Made by a program: the position numbers and the translations under genes
NCBI GenBank assembly: GCA_000171835.1
Contig: ABHC01000013.1
Coordinates: 1 to 64,000 of the forward strand
Source: an alpha proteobacterium BAL199
Lineage (GTDB): Bacteria; Pseudomonadota; Alphaproteobacteria; Thalassobaculales; Thalassobaculaceae
DNA: 64,000 nt
Direction: 5' to 3'
Part shown: positions 1 to 7,959 of the stretch, piece after piece
Layout: each line of letters begins with the position of its first letter
How positions within the stretch are numbered: the first letter of the stretch is position 1
The notes under the pieces: generated by a model
The model's database searches: none
The model's input: only the letters and a program-made list of their open reading frames with translations
Told to the model about the DNA's origin: nothing

Positions 1-35
1 CCCCGCCGATCCGTGGACCCGTTGTCCGATCGAGA

Positions 36-893
36 TTACTTACGAATCTCGATCTTCACCCGGCGGTTCTTGGCTTCCTTCACACCATCCGGCGTGACGA
101 CCTTGTTCTGGCTTTCGCCGAAGGCCAGCCGCTTCATGGCCGGAGCCTTGGCACCGATCAACGTGGTCAGTTCCTTGGCCACCGCATCGGCACGACGCTG
201 CGACAGCGCCATGTTGTAGGCCTCGGAGCCGGAACGGTCGGCGTAGCCCGAAACCTCGATGTTGGTCGCGGCCATATCGTCCGCCGCATTCGCCGCGTCG
301 ATCAACGTCGACTGAGTCTGGGCCGTCAGTGTCGACTTATCGAAGTCGAAATAGACGGTGAAGTTGGCGAACGTGATGGACGGCTTCGGTGCAGCAGCCG
401 GTGCCGGCGTGCCAAGCTGTGCCATCGCGGCGTCGAACCGGTCCTTGCACCACTTGATGTCGGCCGGCTGGAAGTTTTCTTCCTGCTCCTGCATCCAGCA
501 ATCAAAGCTGGCCTGGGCACGGGCAGCGGCGTCCGGCTTCGCCGTACGGGCACCGCCATCGAGCGCTTCCATCAGCTTACGGCGAGCCTCAGCCAGCCCA
601 CCCTGGGCTGCTGCCGGGATGTCCCGCGAAGCAAGCTCTTCCGGTGCCGGCGGCTTGCCGTTGGCAGACGCGATCGCCCGAGCGGCGAACGTGTCGGAAT
701 CCATGTAGTCGCCTTCGGCGAACTCCATCTCGGCCAGAACCAGATATTCTTTGTACAGCCCCGCACTGAATGCGTCGCCAGAGGGCGTCAACCCCTTGGC
801 GTTGTCGAGCTGGAAGCCCGCACAGGCGCTCAGCCCGAGCATTGCGGTGGCCGCCACCGCCAGCTTGGTGGCGCCTATCATTTTCGTGAACAT
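36..893 (-). CDS. OmpA-family lipoprotein (peptidoglycan-binding C-terminus)
   Basis: 285 aa. The N-terminus is a lipoprotein signal peptide: a basic start, a hydrophobic stretch and a lipobox ending LSAC at about residues 21-24, so the mature protein should be lipid-anchored. Residues about 170-285 form an OmpA-like domain (FTVYFDFDKSTL start, SGYADRSGSEAYNMALSQRRA core, NRRVKIEIRK end), which in this family binds diaminopimelate in peptidoglycan. The central part is helical, Ala-rich and unassigned. An AAGGAG ribosome site lies just before the ATG. Probably an outer-membrane/cell-wall tether of the Pal or OmpA-lipoprotein kind; it lacks Tol-Pal neighbours, so it is not called pal. Confidence 0.88.
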   Translation of the reverse strand: MFTKMIGATKLAVAATAMLGLSACAGFQLDNAKGLTPSGDAFSAGLYKEYLVLAEMEFAEGDYMDSDTFAARAIASANGKPPAPEELASRDIPAAAQGGLAEARRKLMEALDGGARTAKPDAAARAQASFDCWMQEQEENFQPADIKWCKDRFDAAMAQLGTPAPAAAPKPSITFANFTVYFDFDKSTLTAQTQSTLIDAANAADDMAATNIEVSGYADRSGSEAYNMALSQRRADAVAKELTTLIGAKAPAMKRLAFGESQNKVVTPDGVKEAKNRRVKIEIRK

Positions 894-1049
894 GCGCGTC
901 TCCTTCTCGTAATCTCATGCGCCTCATTTTGAGACGGCAAGCCCCCGACATTCGACCAGGACCGCATACCCGCCTCCCGCCGTGTCGATCGGAAAACCGC
1001 TCTCGGACACGACCCGCAATATGCCCCAATTGTTGGAAATGTCCAACTA

Positions 1050-2198
1050 GTGGATAAAATCCGACATTAGAATCCCGCTCAGGATTCCCGCGGGTTCGGT
1101 GGCGTGCGAGTCTGGGGCATGCGCACCGGGATCAGCTTCACCGTCAGTACCGCCGATCGCGCCCGCCTGGAGGCGATCGTGGCGGACCGCAACAGCCCGC
1201 AAAAGCACGTCTGGCGCTGCCGGATCGTGCTGCTCACCGCCGCGGGCCTGGGCACCAACGCGATCATGCGCGAGGCCGGGGTCGCCAAGACGGCGGTCTG
1301 GCGCTGGCAGGAGCGCTTCGCCGCCGAAGGCGTGGACGGGCTGCTGCGGGACAAGACGCGCCCGTCGCGGATCCCGCCGCTGGACCCCTCGGTGGCCGAG
1401 CGCGTCGTCGCCCTGACCCTGACCGATCCGCCCGGCGAGACGACCCACTGGACCGCCGCAACGATGGCGGCACAGACCGGCATCTCGGTTAGTTCGGTGC
1501 AGCGGATCTGGCGTGCTCACGGTTTGGCCCCGCATCGGATCCGGCAGTTCAAGCTCTCGAACGACCCGGAGTTCGTGACCAAGCTGCGCGACGTGGTCGG
1601 GCTCTATGTCGACCCGCCGGCCCACGCCATCGTGCTCAGCGTCGACGAGAAGAGCCAGATCCAGGCGCTCGACCGCACCCAGCCCGGCCTGCCGCTGAAG
1701 AAGGGCCGCGCCGGCACCATGACCCACGACTACAAGCGCCATGGCACCACCACCTTGTTCGCTGCCCTCAACGTGCTCGACGGCACCGTCATCGGCCGCA
1801 ACATGCAGCGTCACCGCCACCAGGAGTTCATCCGCTTCCTCAACCACATCGAGGCCCAGGTTCCGGCCGGCAAGGTGATCCACGCCGTCCTCGACAACTA
1901 CGCCGCCCACAAGCACCCCAAGGTCCGCGCCTGGCTGCACCGCCATCCCCGCTGGACCTTCCACTTCGTGCCGACCTCATGTTCCTGGCTCAACGCCGTC
2001 GAAGGCTTCTTCGCCAGGCTCGCCAAGCGCCGCCTCAAGCGCGGCGTCTTCCGCTCTGTCGCCGACCTCCAGGCCGCCATCAACCGCTTCCTCGACGAGC
2101 ACAACGCCTCAGATCCGAAGCCCTTCAACTGGACAGCCGATCCCGACAAAATCATCGCCGCCGTCAGGCGTGGGCACCAAGTGTTGGATTCTATCCAC
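1050..2198 (+). mobile_element. IS630-family insertion sequence, complete
   Basis: A 1149-bp element bounded by 19-bp imperfect inverted repeats (1050-1068 and 2180-2198; 16 of 19 positions match, outer end GTGGATA). It is flanked on both sides by the dinucleotide TA (1048-1049 and 2199-2200), the target duplication typical of IS630. The local site before insertion would read CTAGG. It contains one transposase gene whose stop codon is formed by the right-hand TA plus the following flanking G. The insertion lies between the ompA-like gene and the interrupted DUF6460-like gene, breaking no recognisable gene. The flanking 2202-2474 stretch holds nothing I can identify. Confidence 0.9.
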
Positions 2199-2201
2199 TA
2201 G
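1119..2201 (+). CDS. IS630-family DDE transposase
   Basis: 360 aa from the ATG at 1119; a GTG at 1104 would add five residues. The first ~110 residues carry a helix-turn-helix region (NAIMREAGVAKTAVWRW) of the kind that binds the terminal repeats. The DDE catalytic core is visible: Asp in LSVDEKSQ, Asp in AVLDNYAAHK, and Glu in SWLNAVEGFF, with the spacing expected of IS630/Tc1-mariner enzymes. The frame is uninterrupted, so the element may still be active. The stop TAG at 2199-2201 straddles the element boundary. Confidence 0.93.
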   Translation: MRTGISFTVSTADRARLEAIVADRNSPQKHVWRCRIVLLTAAGLGTNAIMREAGVAKTAVWRWQERFAAEGVDGLLRDKTRPSRIPPLDPSVAERVVALTLTDPPGETTHWTAATMAAQTGISVSSVQRIWRAHGLAPHRIRQFKLSNDPEFVTKLRDVVGLYVDPPAHAIVLSVDEKSQIQALDRTQPGLPLKKGRAGTMTHDYKRHGTTTLFAALNVLDGTVIGRNMQRHRHQEFIRFLNHIEAQVPAGKVIHAVLDNYAAHKHPKVRAWLHRHPRWTFHFVPTSCSWLNAVEGFFARLAKRRLKRGVFRSVADLQAAINRFLDEHNASDPKPFNWTADPDKIIAAVRRGHQVLDSIH

Positions 2202-2474
2202 GACACAGGCGCGGTTGGTAAATACGTAGCCGATAGGCAATAGGAGAAGTCACAATCGGCGGCGCTGACTTCATTTCGCCGAGCAATCCATCATCTGTTG
2301 CGCACGGGATAACGCCCCCGCACCCGTGCTCCGAGACAAGTCGGCGCTAGATCTCCAGCGGGATCGTATCACCCACGGAAGATCAAGGGCTTCCTTTCCC
2401 GGCACAGCGCGCGGTCCGACGGCCGGTGCAGACAGACCGCTCTGCCGCCTGCTATTACGGCAAAGGACAAAATT

Positions 2475-2843
2475 ATGACCGCGGACCGTTCCATGCCGAA
2501 GATCACACTAGTGGTGGGAATCAGACAGATGAAACCCGTGCATCAGCAAACGCATGGCGGAAATCTGCCGATCCAGACGGACTCACCCGTTTGATTTTCA
2601 CCACTAGGCACGATCATCAAGCTGCTGATTATCTCGTTCTTCGTCGGCTGGGGCTTGTCGGTCCTCGACCTTACGCCGATGGAACTGCTGCGCAGCATGT
2701 TCAACCGCTTCGACCAGATCCTCGACTGGATCGGACGGTCGTTCGGGTCGATCGTGTCCTACGTGCTGATCGGCGCCATGGTCGTGGTTCCGATCTGGCT
2801 GGTGCTGTTCCTGATCGACTGGTCCAAGCAGCGCGGCAAATAG
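2475..2843 (+). pseudogene. DUF6460-like small membrane protein gene interrupted by a MITE-like insert
   Basis: The reading frame starts at ATG 2475, runs 12 codons, is broken by the 94-bp element plus one TA copy, and resumes at 2607 to the TAG at 2841-2843. Removing the element and one TA joins the two parts in frame to give a 90-aa protein with a first hydrophobic segment (TIIKLLIISFFVGWGLSVL) and a second near the C-terminus (GAMVVVPIWLVLFLI), the pattern I recall for DUF6460 inner-membrane proteins. The insertion is a multiple of three (96 bp) but brings an in-frame TGA at 2592-2594, so translation would yield only 39 residues. Reinitiation at the TTG at 2655 would lose the first membrane segment. 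Function unknown. Confidence 0.72.
2511..2604. mobile_element. 94-bp MITE-like element with IS630-type ends
   Basis: The two ends are inverted repeats of about 26 bp (outer GTGGTG, then AATCA; 19 of 26 positions match by eye). The element is flanked by TA on both sides (2509-2510, 2605-2606), again in a CTAG context. It has no coding capacity. Its ends share the GTGG....AATC pattern with the IS630 copy 300 bp upstream (1050-2198), but differ enough that the mobilising transposase was probably a relative, not that copy. It splits the DUF6460-like gene, and exact excision of the element plus one TA would restore the frame. Confidence 0.8.
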
Positions 2844-2895
2844 AGCCGTCGGCCGCGCAGCCGTCATCGCTGACTTTTACATCACCGCGAAACGC

Positions 2896-2925
2896 AATCG
2901 GCCGAGCAAAGACGCTCGGCCGATT
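2896..2925. terminator. perfect 12-bp stem hairpin between convergent genes
   Basis: Stem 2896-2907 (AATCGGCCGAGC) pairs exactly with 2914-2925 across a 6-nt loop. It sits between the plus-strand DUF6460-like gene (ends 2843) and the minus-strand TRAP operon's last gene (ends 2958). There is only a weak T-rich stretch on either side, so it may act as a bidirectional terminator or a transcript-end protecting hairpin. Confidence 0.65.
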
Positions 2926-2957
2926 GACTGTATATCGTCTGGGCGCGTGCCAGACGC

Positions 2958-3077
2958 TTAGCGGAACCCCTCCGCAAGCGTGAACATGACGGCCACGATC
3001 AGCAGACCGAAGCCGATCCCGACCAGGGAAGGCCACACGCCGAAGCTTGCGCTGTCGTCCGATGAATCAGGTGACAT
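2958..3077 (-). CDS. 39-aa single-pass membrane peptide downstream of the TRAP permease
   Basis: A short frame starting at ATG 3077 with an excellent ribosome site (GGAGGGACGTCA before the start) and ending at TAA 2958. It begins 14 nt after the dctQM stop codon in the same direction. The peptide has an acidic, Ser-rich N-terminus (MSPDSSDDSASFG), a single hydrophobic segment (about residues 15-33, WPSLVGIGFGLLIVAVMF) and the end TLAEGFR. No family is recognised. The ribosome site, position and membrane segment make it a credible real gene, perhaps an accessory of the transporter. Confidence 0.65.
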   Translation of the reverse strand: MSPDSSDDSASFGVWPSLVGIGFGLLIVAVMFTLAEGFR

Positions 3078-3091
3078 TGACGTCCCTCCGG

Positions 3092-5092
3092 TTAGCTCGC
3101 CAAGGCGTTCGGCAGCCACAGCGCGATCTCAGGGAACGCCATGACAAGGCCGAGGCCAACGATCTGCAGTGCGATGAACGGCAGCACCGCCATAAAAATT
3201 TCCTGCAGCGTGATGTAATCCGGCGCCACCGATTTCAGCCAGAAGCAGGCCGGGCCAAACGGCGGTGACAGGAAGTAGATCTGGATGTTCATCACGAACA
3301 GCACGCCGAACCACAGCTTGGCGGAGTCCGGATCCAGCCCGAGTTCGGGCGCCATCTGAACGACCACCGGCGCGAAGATCGGCACCGTGATGAACAGGAT
3401 GGCGATCCACTCCATGAAGGTGCCGAGGATCACCAAAATGCCCATCATCACCAGGATGACGCCCATCGGCGACAGATCCAGGCCGCTGAACAGGCTGCGC
3501 ATGAAGTCGCCGCCGCCCACCAGGTTGTAGATCCCGACGAAACTGACGGCGCCCAGGATCAGCCAGATGATCGTGCCGACCGTCGACATGGTCTGGGTGA
3601 TCGCCACCTGCATCATCGACCAGGTCAACCGGCCGCGCACCGCACCGACGATGATCGCGCCGAACACGCCGACGCCCGCCGCTTCGGTGACCGACGCGAT
3701 ACCGGCGTAGATCGACCCCATGACGAAAATAATCAGCATGATCGACAGGATGACCGCAAACCGGCGGTCCGAAGACAGGCTCGTACTGCCAGCACCGCGG
3801 GCCGCCACTTCTTCCGCAGTCGGCGCCAGGGACGGGTTGATCGCACAACGGATCAGCACGAACACGATGTAGAACGATGCCAGCAGCAGGCCCGGCAGCA
3901 CGCCGGCCATGAACAGGTCGCCGATCGCAACCTGCGCCGACAATGCGTAGACGATCATCACCACGCTGGGCGGGATCAGGGTCGCCAGCGAACCAGCCGC
4001 ACAGATGACGCCAATCGATAGCTTGCGGTCATACCCAAGACGGAGCATCTGCGGCAGAGCGACCAGGCCGAGCATGACAATCTCGCCGCCCATGATGCCG
4101 GACATGGCCGCCATGATGACCGCCACAACCACGGTCTGCACGGCAACGCCACCGCGCAGATTGCCGGAGAACACGGCCATGGCGTCGAACAGGTCTTCCG
4201 CTATCCCGGCCTTTTCAAGCAAAGACGCCATCAGGACGAACAGCGGCACCGCGACCAACGGGTAGTTCTCCAGCAACCCATAGGCATTGGTCGAAACTAG
4301 GTACAACCCGCGTGGACCGAAGAACAGCAGCGCACAGATGATCGATACGATCAGCGTCACTACGCCGAGCGGCATGCCGGTCATCATCAGGAGGATCAAC
4401 GCGATCACGATGCCGACGCTGACGCTTCCGATGTCATAGTCACGAAGGCTGATGATCTGCGTGGGATTCAGGTCCTCAGCCAGCGTTTCGACCAGGTTGT
4501 TGCTCCAGCCGATGACTCCGAAGTCACCGCTGTAGTGACCGATCGCCAGAAGCGCCAACCGACCGACCAGGAGAACCCCGATCACCACGATGAGCATCCG
4601 GGGAATCGCTGTCTCGACATGCCGGTACAAGTTGACCAGAAGCTGGACCAGATAGAACAGCGCGCCGACCATCAGCGCGGACTTCAGCATCATCGGCTCA
4701 GGAGAATTGAAGGCGCTGCCGGCCCGCTCGACGAGATCGATCGACTCCAGCGCGCGGGTCATGGCATCCCCGGCCAGCAGGAACAATGCGATGACGCCAA
4801 CAACCAAGGCGAACAGATCCAACCGCCAGCGGGTGCGATCACTCGCCATCAAATAGAAGACCGTGATGCCGATGTGCCGGTTGCGCTGAGTGACATACCC
4901 GACCGACAGCATCCACGCCGTAGCGCACAGCACCATGACGACCTCGAACGCCCATTGCGTCGGCGCATGGAAGAAATAGCGTGCGATCACCTCGTAAAGA
5001 GTGGCCACGGCGCACAGCAAATAAAGTTGTCCGATCGCCAGCCCCGAGAATCGGCTGAAGGTATCGATGGACGAGGAGACGGAACGGGACAT
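3092..5092 (-). CDS. TRAP transporter fused small/large permease (DctQM)
   Basis: 666 aa. Residues 1 to about 170 form the four-helix DctQ small subunit (QWAFEVVMVLCATAWMLSVG region); from about 175 on is the DctM large subunit, with a dozen predicted membrane helices and the conserved MSGIMGGEIV and LIPPSVVMIVYA stretches. Fusion of the two membrane subunits is known in this family. It imports a carboxylate or similar anion with the binding protein encoded upstream, driven by an ion gradient. It follows dctP by 86 bp that contain a hairpin with a T-run. Substrate cannot be read from the sequence. Confidence 0.93.
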   Translation of the reverse strand: MSRSVSSSIDTFSRFSGLAIGQLYLLCAVATLYEVIARYFFHAPTQWAFEVVMVLCATAWMLSVGYVTQRNRHIGITVFYLMASDRTRWRLDLFALVVGVIALFLLAGDAMTRALESIDLVERAGSAFNSPEPMMLKSALMVGALFYLVQLLVNLYRHVETAIPRMLIVVIGVLLVGRLALLAIGHYSGDFGVIGWSNNLVETLAEDLNPTQIISLRDYDIGSVSVGIVIALILLMMTGMPLGVVTLIVSIICALLFFGPRGLYLVSTNAYGLLENYPLVAVPLFVLMASLLEKAGIAEDLFDAMAVFSGNLRGGVAVQTVVVAVIMAAMSGIMGGEIVMLGLVALPQMLRLGYDRKLSIGVICAAGSLATLIPPSVVMIVYALSAQVAIGDLFMAGVLPGLLLASFYIVFVLIRCAINPSLAPTAEEVAARGAGSTSLSSDRRFAVILSIMLIIFVMGSIYAGIASVTEAAGVGVFGAIIVGAVRGRLTWSMMQVAITQTMSTVGTIIWLILGAVSFVGIYNLVGGGDFMRSLFSGLDLSPMGVILVMMGILVILGTFMEWIAILFITVPIFAPVVVQMAPELGLDPDSAKLWFGVLFVMNIQIYFLSPPFGPACFWLKSVAPDYITLQEIFMAVLPFIALQIVGLGLVMAFPEIALWLPNALAS

Positions 5093-5121
5093 TGCAGTCT
5101 CCGAAGGATCGACCGAGTCAT

Positions 5122-5159
5122 AAAAAAAATGGCGAGGAGCCGGGTACCGACCCCTCGCC
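5122..5159 (-). terminator. hairpin plus T8 between dctP and dctQM
   Basis: On the minus strand the gap between dctP and dctQM holds a GC-rich hairpin (outer stem GGCGAGG / CCTCGCC, 5131-5159) followed by A and eight T residues (5122-5129). This is the form of a Rho-independent terminator. Located inside the operon, it probably lets only part of the transcription continue into the permease gene, so that the binding protein is made in excess, as is common for such systems. Confidence 0.72.
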
Positions 5160-5178
5160 GTCTAATCGAACGTCAACC

Positions 5179-6201
5179 TCAGTCGAGGAGGCCGGTGCGC
5201 TTCATGAAGCTGATGTGCGCAGCAAGGGCTTCCTTGGCCAGGGGCGACTTCTCGCCGAAGTCTTCCCAGGCACCGACCGCGATCTTGCGGAACTTGGCGC
5301 GCTCGGCGTCCGACCAATTGATGACCGTGATCTTGCCGCCAGCCTTGTCGCGGGCAACCAGATCCTGATCCAGCAGGTCGGCTTGGCGGCGCATCGTCGA
5401 ATAGGCCGCGACGTACCAGACTTCCAGGATCGTGCGCTCACCCGGAGTCAGTTTGTTCCAGACATCCTTGTTCACGACGAACTGCAGGACGGCCATGGAG
5501 TGGATGCCGGGATAGAGCGGAAAGAGCGCCACCTTGTGCATGCCGGACGCATCATTGTTCACGTAGGCCGAGGCATCCGCGGCATCGACGATGCCTTTCT
5601 CGAGCGAGGTGTAGACCTCGGAGAACGGCAGCGAGACCGGCGAGGCGCCGGCGCGCTTGAAGACCTCTGCGGCGAGTCCCTCGGGCGACCGGATCTTCAC
5701 ACCCTTGAATTCCTCGACGGTCTTGATCGGGATCTTCGAGACCAACGCTTCCTTGGTGTAGGGGCCACAGCCGACAACGTGGATCTTGCCGTTGCCGTAC
5801 TTGTCGTACAGCTTCTGCAGGATCTCCTTGCCGCCGCCTTCCATGCAGAAGGTCTGGACCTGCTCCGGAGTGTCGTAACCGGCAATCAAGTCGCCCATGA
5901 TGGCGAACGCCGGGTCACGACCGGAGAAATACGAAACCGCGTTCATGTCGCCATCAAGGATCCCGTTGGCGACGGCGTCGATGGTCTCTTTGTGGGGTAC
6001 GACAGCCTTGGTCGGCAGCACTTCGAGCTTGAGCGAACCGCCGCTCATCTCTTCGACTTTCTGCTGCCAGCCATCGGTCATGAACCGATGTGCCCAGTCG
6101 CCCGGCGCCGAACTTGCCTGCACTTTCAGCGTCTTTGCATCGGCAGCACCGGTCAGCCCAAGGGCCAATACCGCCACCGCGGCGGCAATTGTCTTACGCA
6201 T
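5179..6201 (-). CDS. TRAP transporter solute-binding protein (DctP family)
   Basis: 340 aa from the ATG at 6201, preceded by GGAGGAGACTCTTT. An upstream in-frame start would put a polar tail before the signal peptide and is less likely. Residues 1-22 are a Sec signal peptide ending ADA. The mature protein has the DctP/TAXI-type fold: KLEVLPTKAVVPHKETIDAV near the start, VKIRSPEGLAAEVFKRAGASPVSLPFSEVYTSLEKGIVDA in the centre (the conserved carboxylate-binding Arg region) and helical C-terminus. It binds the substrate in the periplasm and delivers it to the DctQM permease. The Trp/Tyr-rich style resembles binders of 2-oxo or aromatic acids, but the ligand is not determinable. Confidence 0.92.
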   Translation of the reverse strand: MRKTIAAAVAVLALGLTGAADAKTLKVQASSAPGDWAHRFMTDGWQQKVEEMSGGSLKLEVLPTKAVVPHKETIDAVANGILDGDMNAVSYFSGRDPAFAIMGDLIAGYDTPEQVQTFCMEGGGKEILQKLYDKYGNGKIHVVGCGPYTKEALVSKIPIKTVEEFKGVKIRSPEGLAAEVFKRAGASPVSLPFSEVYTSLEKGIVDAADASAYVNNDASGMHKVALFPLYPGIHSMAVLQFVVNKDVWNKLTPGERTILEVWYVAAYSTMRRQADLLDQDLVARDKAGGKITVINWSDAERAKFRKIAVGAWEDFGEKSPLAKEALAAHISFMKRTGLLD

Positions 6202-6246
6202 AAAGAGTCTCCTCCCAGGAGAGTTATTTTCGTTTTCCGAGCCGTG

Positions 6247-6276
6247 ATCATCCGTGCCACGGTCGAGGTTTGTCAA
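6247..6276 (-). promoter_or_regulatory. candidate sigma-70 type promoter for the TRAP operon
   Basis: On the minus strand a perfect TTGACA (6271-6276) is followed after 18 nt by GATGAT (6247-6252), about 45 bp before the dctP start codon. The -10 match is only partial, so this is a proposal. Confidence 0.4.
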
Positions 6277-6327
6277 TTACGCCGGTCGGACAACGCCATA
6301 CCGATGTATGCTCATCAGCTTATATGA

Positions 6328-6915
6328 TCAATCTGCCTTCGGCTTTCCGATAATCTCACGGACCGAGAAACCGCCGGTCGCGCTGGAAGCTAGCACGTGC
6401 AGCGTCTTGCCTGGAAAAACCTGATCAGCCAGTTCGGCAAGCGCCGTGTCGGTACCGCCGAACGGCGCCACGACATCGATCAGCCAAGCACGGTCGCCGC
6501 ACCGCCACTCATTGGGCTTCAGGCGCATCTGCCCCTGCTTCAGTCGGGCCTCGACCTCTTCGTTGACCAAAGCCCACGAGGCGTAGATCACCGGAACCGA
6601 GCCACTGTCGGTCTGCCTGCGCCACACCCGCGCCTGGCGGGCCATCATAGCCGGAAGCACCAGCCATTCGAGATCCGAGACGAACACGTGCCTATGCCCC
6701 GGCGACTGCCCGAACAATGTAACCACCTGCCCGAGCAATCGGGTCATGTCGTCACGGGGCGTGTCGGTCGTCGGTTGCGCCGCGGCAGCCGGGGGAGCGG
6801 CCTTCTCAGCCGGCTTTTTCGGCTCGGCGGCCGTTACCGACTTGCGTCCCGACGCCCGCTTGGAGCCGGGTTGCGGCGCCTCCGACCCGTCGGTACCGAA
6901 CACCACGTCACTCAT
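6328..6915 (-). CDS. RTX-toxin-activating lysine acyltransferase (HlyC family)
   Basis: 195 aa from ATG 6915, 16 nt after the preceding universal stress gene; GGGGAGAGAG precedes the start. Residues 1-55 are a low-complexity Ala/Pro/Lys-rich tail absent from HlyC. Residues about 57-190 follow HlyC closely: SPGHRHVFVSDLEWLVLPA carrying the catalytic-type His (H74), the ASWA segment, and CGDRAWLIDVVAPFG carrying the catalytic-type Asp (D147). HlyC-like enzymes move an acyl chain from acyl-ACP to lysines of RTX proteins in the cytosol before type I export. No RTX gene is adjacent; the two RTX genes here are 14 and 46 kb away and have very few lysines, so its substrate may lie elsewhere. Confidence 0.85.
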   Translation of the reverse strand: MSDVVFGTDGSEAPQPGSKRASGRKSVTAAEPKKPAEKAAPPAAAAQPTTDTPRDDMTRLLGQVVTLFGQSPGHRHVFVSDLEWLVLPAMMARQARVWRRQTDSGSVPVIYASWALVNEEVEARLKQGQMRLKPNEWRCGDRAWLIDVVAPFGGTDTALAELADQVFPGKTLHVLASSATGGFSVREIIGKPKAD

Positions 6916-6931
6916 ATCTCTCTCCCCTCGG

Positions 6932-7741
6932 TCAGTGCGCAAAAACCACCGGCATGGTGGCATCGGCGATGATGTCGCTGGTTGCGCCGCCGAAAATCAT
7001 CTGTCGCAAACGGCTCTGGGTGTAGGCCCCCTTGATCAGCAGGTCGATCCCGGCGGCTTCTGCCTGATCCAGTACGTCCAAACCCGGGCCCCGCGCCGAA
7101 CGGGGGCCCATGGTTGCCTCGGCTGCGACGCCGTGCAGCTTGAGATAATCAACCAGCGCCGCTCCATCGGGTCCTGGTACAGACCACCCCTCGATCTCGA
7201 TCACCACTGCCTTTTTGGCGGCCCGTAGCAAGGGCATCGACTGGCCGATCAACCGGGCGGTCTCGGTGCTTCGGTTCCAAGCCACGCCCACCGTATCGCC
7301 GCACGGCCGGGTCCAGCCGATCGGCGTCAGCATGACCGACCGACCTCCCTCGAACAGCGCCGTCTCCAACACCGCTCGCCAGTCGGTCTCCTCTGCCTTG
7401 CCGACGACCGTCAGGTCGAACAACCGGGCGTGCTCGCCGATCCCGAACCGCGCCTTGAGCGGTTGGTCATTCAGCACAACACGACCAGCGGCGGCCCCGA
7501 GACCGGAGATCCGCCCGCGCATGGCCGTTAAAGCCGTATCGGCTTCGCGGGCGAGATCGGGACCTTGGTCCGCATAATCGATGATTCCCACACCCATTGG
7601 ATCGACCAGAGGGCTCTCGACAGGACGCGGGTAGAACATGGCGACCGCTCGACCGTCGAACCGCTCTGCCAAGTGCGCCGCAACCTCGAGCGGTGCTCGT
7701 TCTACGCCGTCGAGGCCAAAGGGCAGGAAGACGTGCTTCAT
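6932..7741 (-). CDS. universal stress protein, two tandem Usp domains
   Basis: 269 aa from the ATG at 7741, preceded by GAGGAGATCGACG. The first half (KHVFLPFGLDG start) is a diverged Usp fold; the second half ends with the typical signature DLLIKGAYTQSRLRQMIFGGATSDIIADATMPVVFAH in two overlapping parts (GAY.., then GG.T..I......PV). Soluble cytosolic stress protein of unknown ligand. It is the first gene of a two-gene unit with the HlyC-type acyltransferase. The 218 bp to the divergent pentapeptide gene must hold promoters for both directions; no clear box was seen. Confidence 0.85.
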   Translation of the reverse strand: MKHVFLPFGLDGVERAPLEVAAHLAERFDGRAVAMFYPRPVESPLVDPMGVGIIDYADQGPDLAREADTALTAMRGRISGLGAAAGRVVLNDQPLKARFGIGEHARLFDLTVVGKAEETDWRAVLETALFEGGRSVMLTPIGWTRPCGDTVGVAWNRSTETARLIGQSMPLLRAAKKAVVIEIEGWSVPGPDGAALVDYLKLHGVAAEATMGPRSARGPGLDVLDQAEAAGIDLLIKGAYTQSRLRQMIFGGATSDIIADATMPVVFAH

Positions 7742-7959
7742 CGTCGATCTCCTCATCTCGCGGGCGTTCTGATCAGCATCATAAACGAATTCAAAGATGT
7801 CGACAGGGGATGCAGCGAGCGGCCTGATTCCGAGACCTAAACACCGCCTCTCAATCGTTGCTCCGAGACTAACCGCCGCCGAGGGAGACGATCCCGTTGG
7901 CCCCGCCCTCCGATCAGCGGTAGTATTGCACCCTAGTGGACGGGGAAAGGTGGGCTGCC

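Noticed and set aside
1031-1046. Short dyad TTGGA...TCCAA beside the IS630 left end
   Set aside because: Only five bases per arm; not convincing as an operator or target feature.
2655-2843. A separate 62-aa gene starting at TTG 2655
   Set aside because: The frame upstream continues the same hydrophobic segment back to the element boundary and joins the 5' part exactly; it is the 3' half of the interrupted gene.
7931-7950. CTAGTGGACGGGG looks like an IS/MITE end
   Set aside because: Only the first eight bases resemble the IS630 end; no partner repeat or TA duplication nearby.
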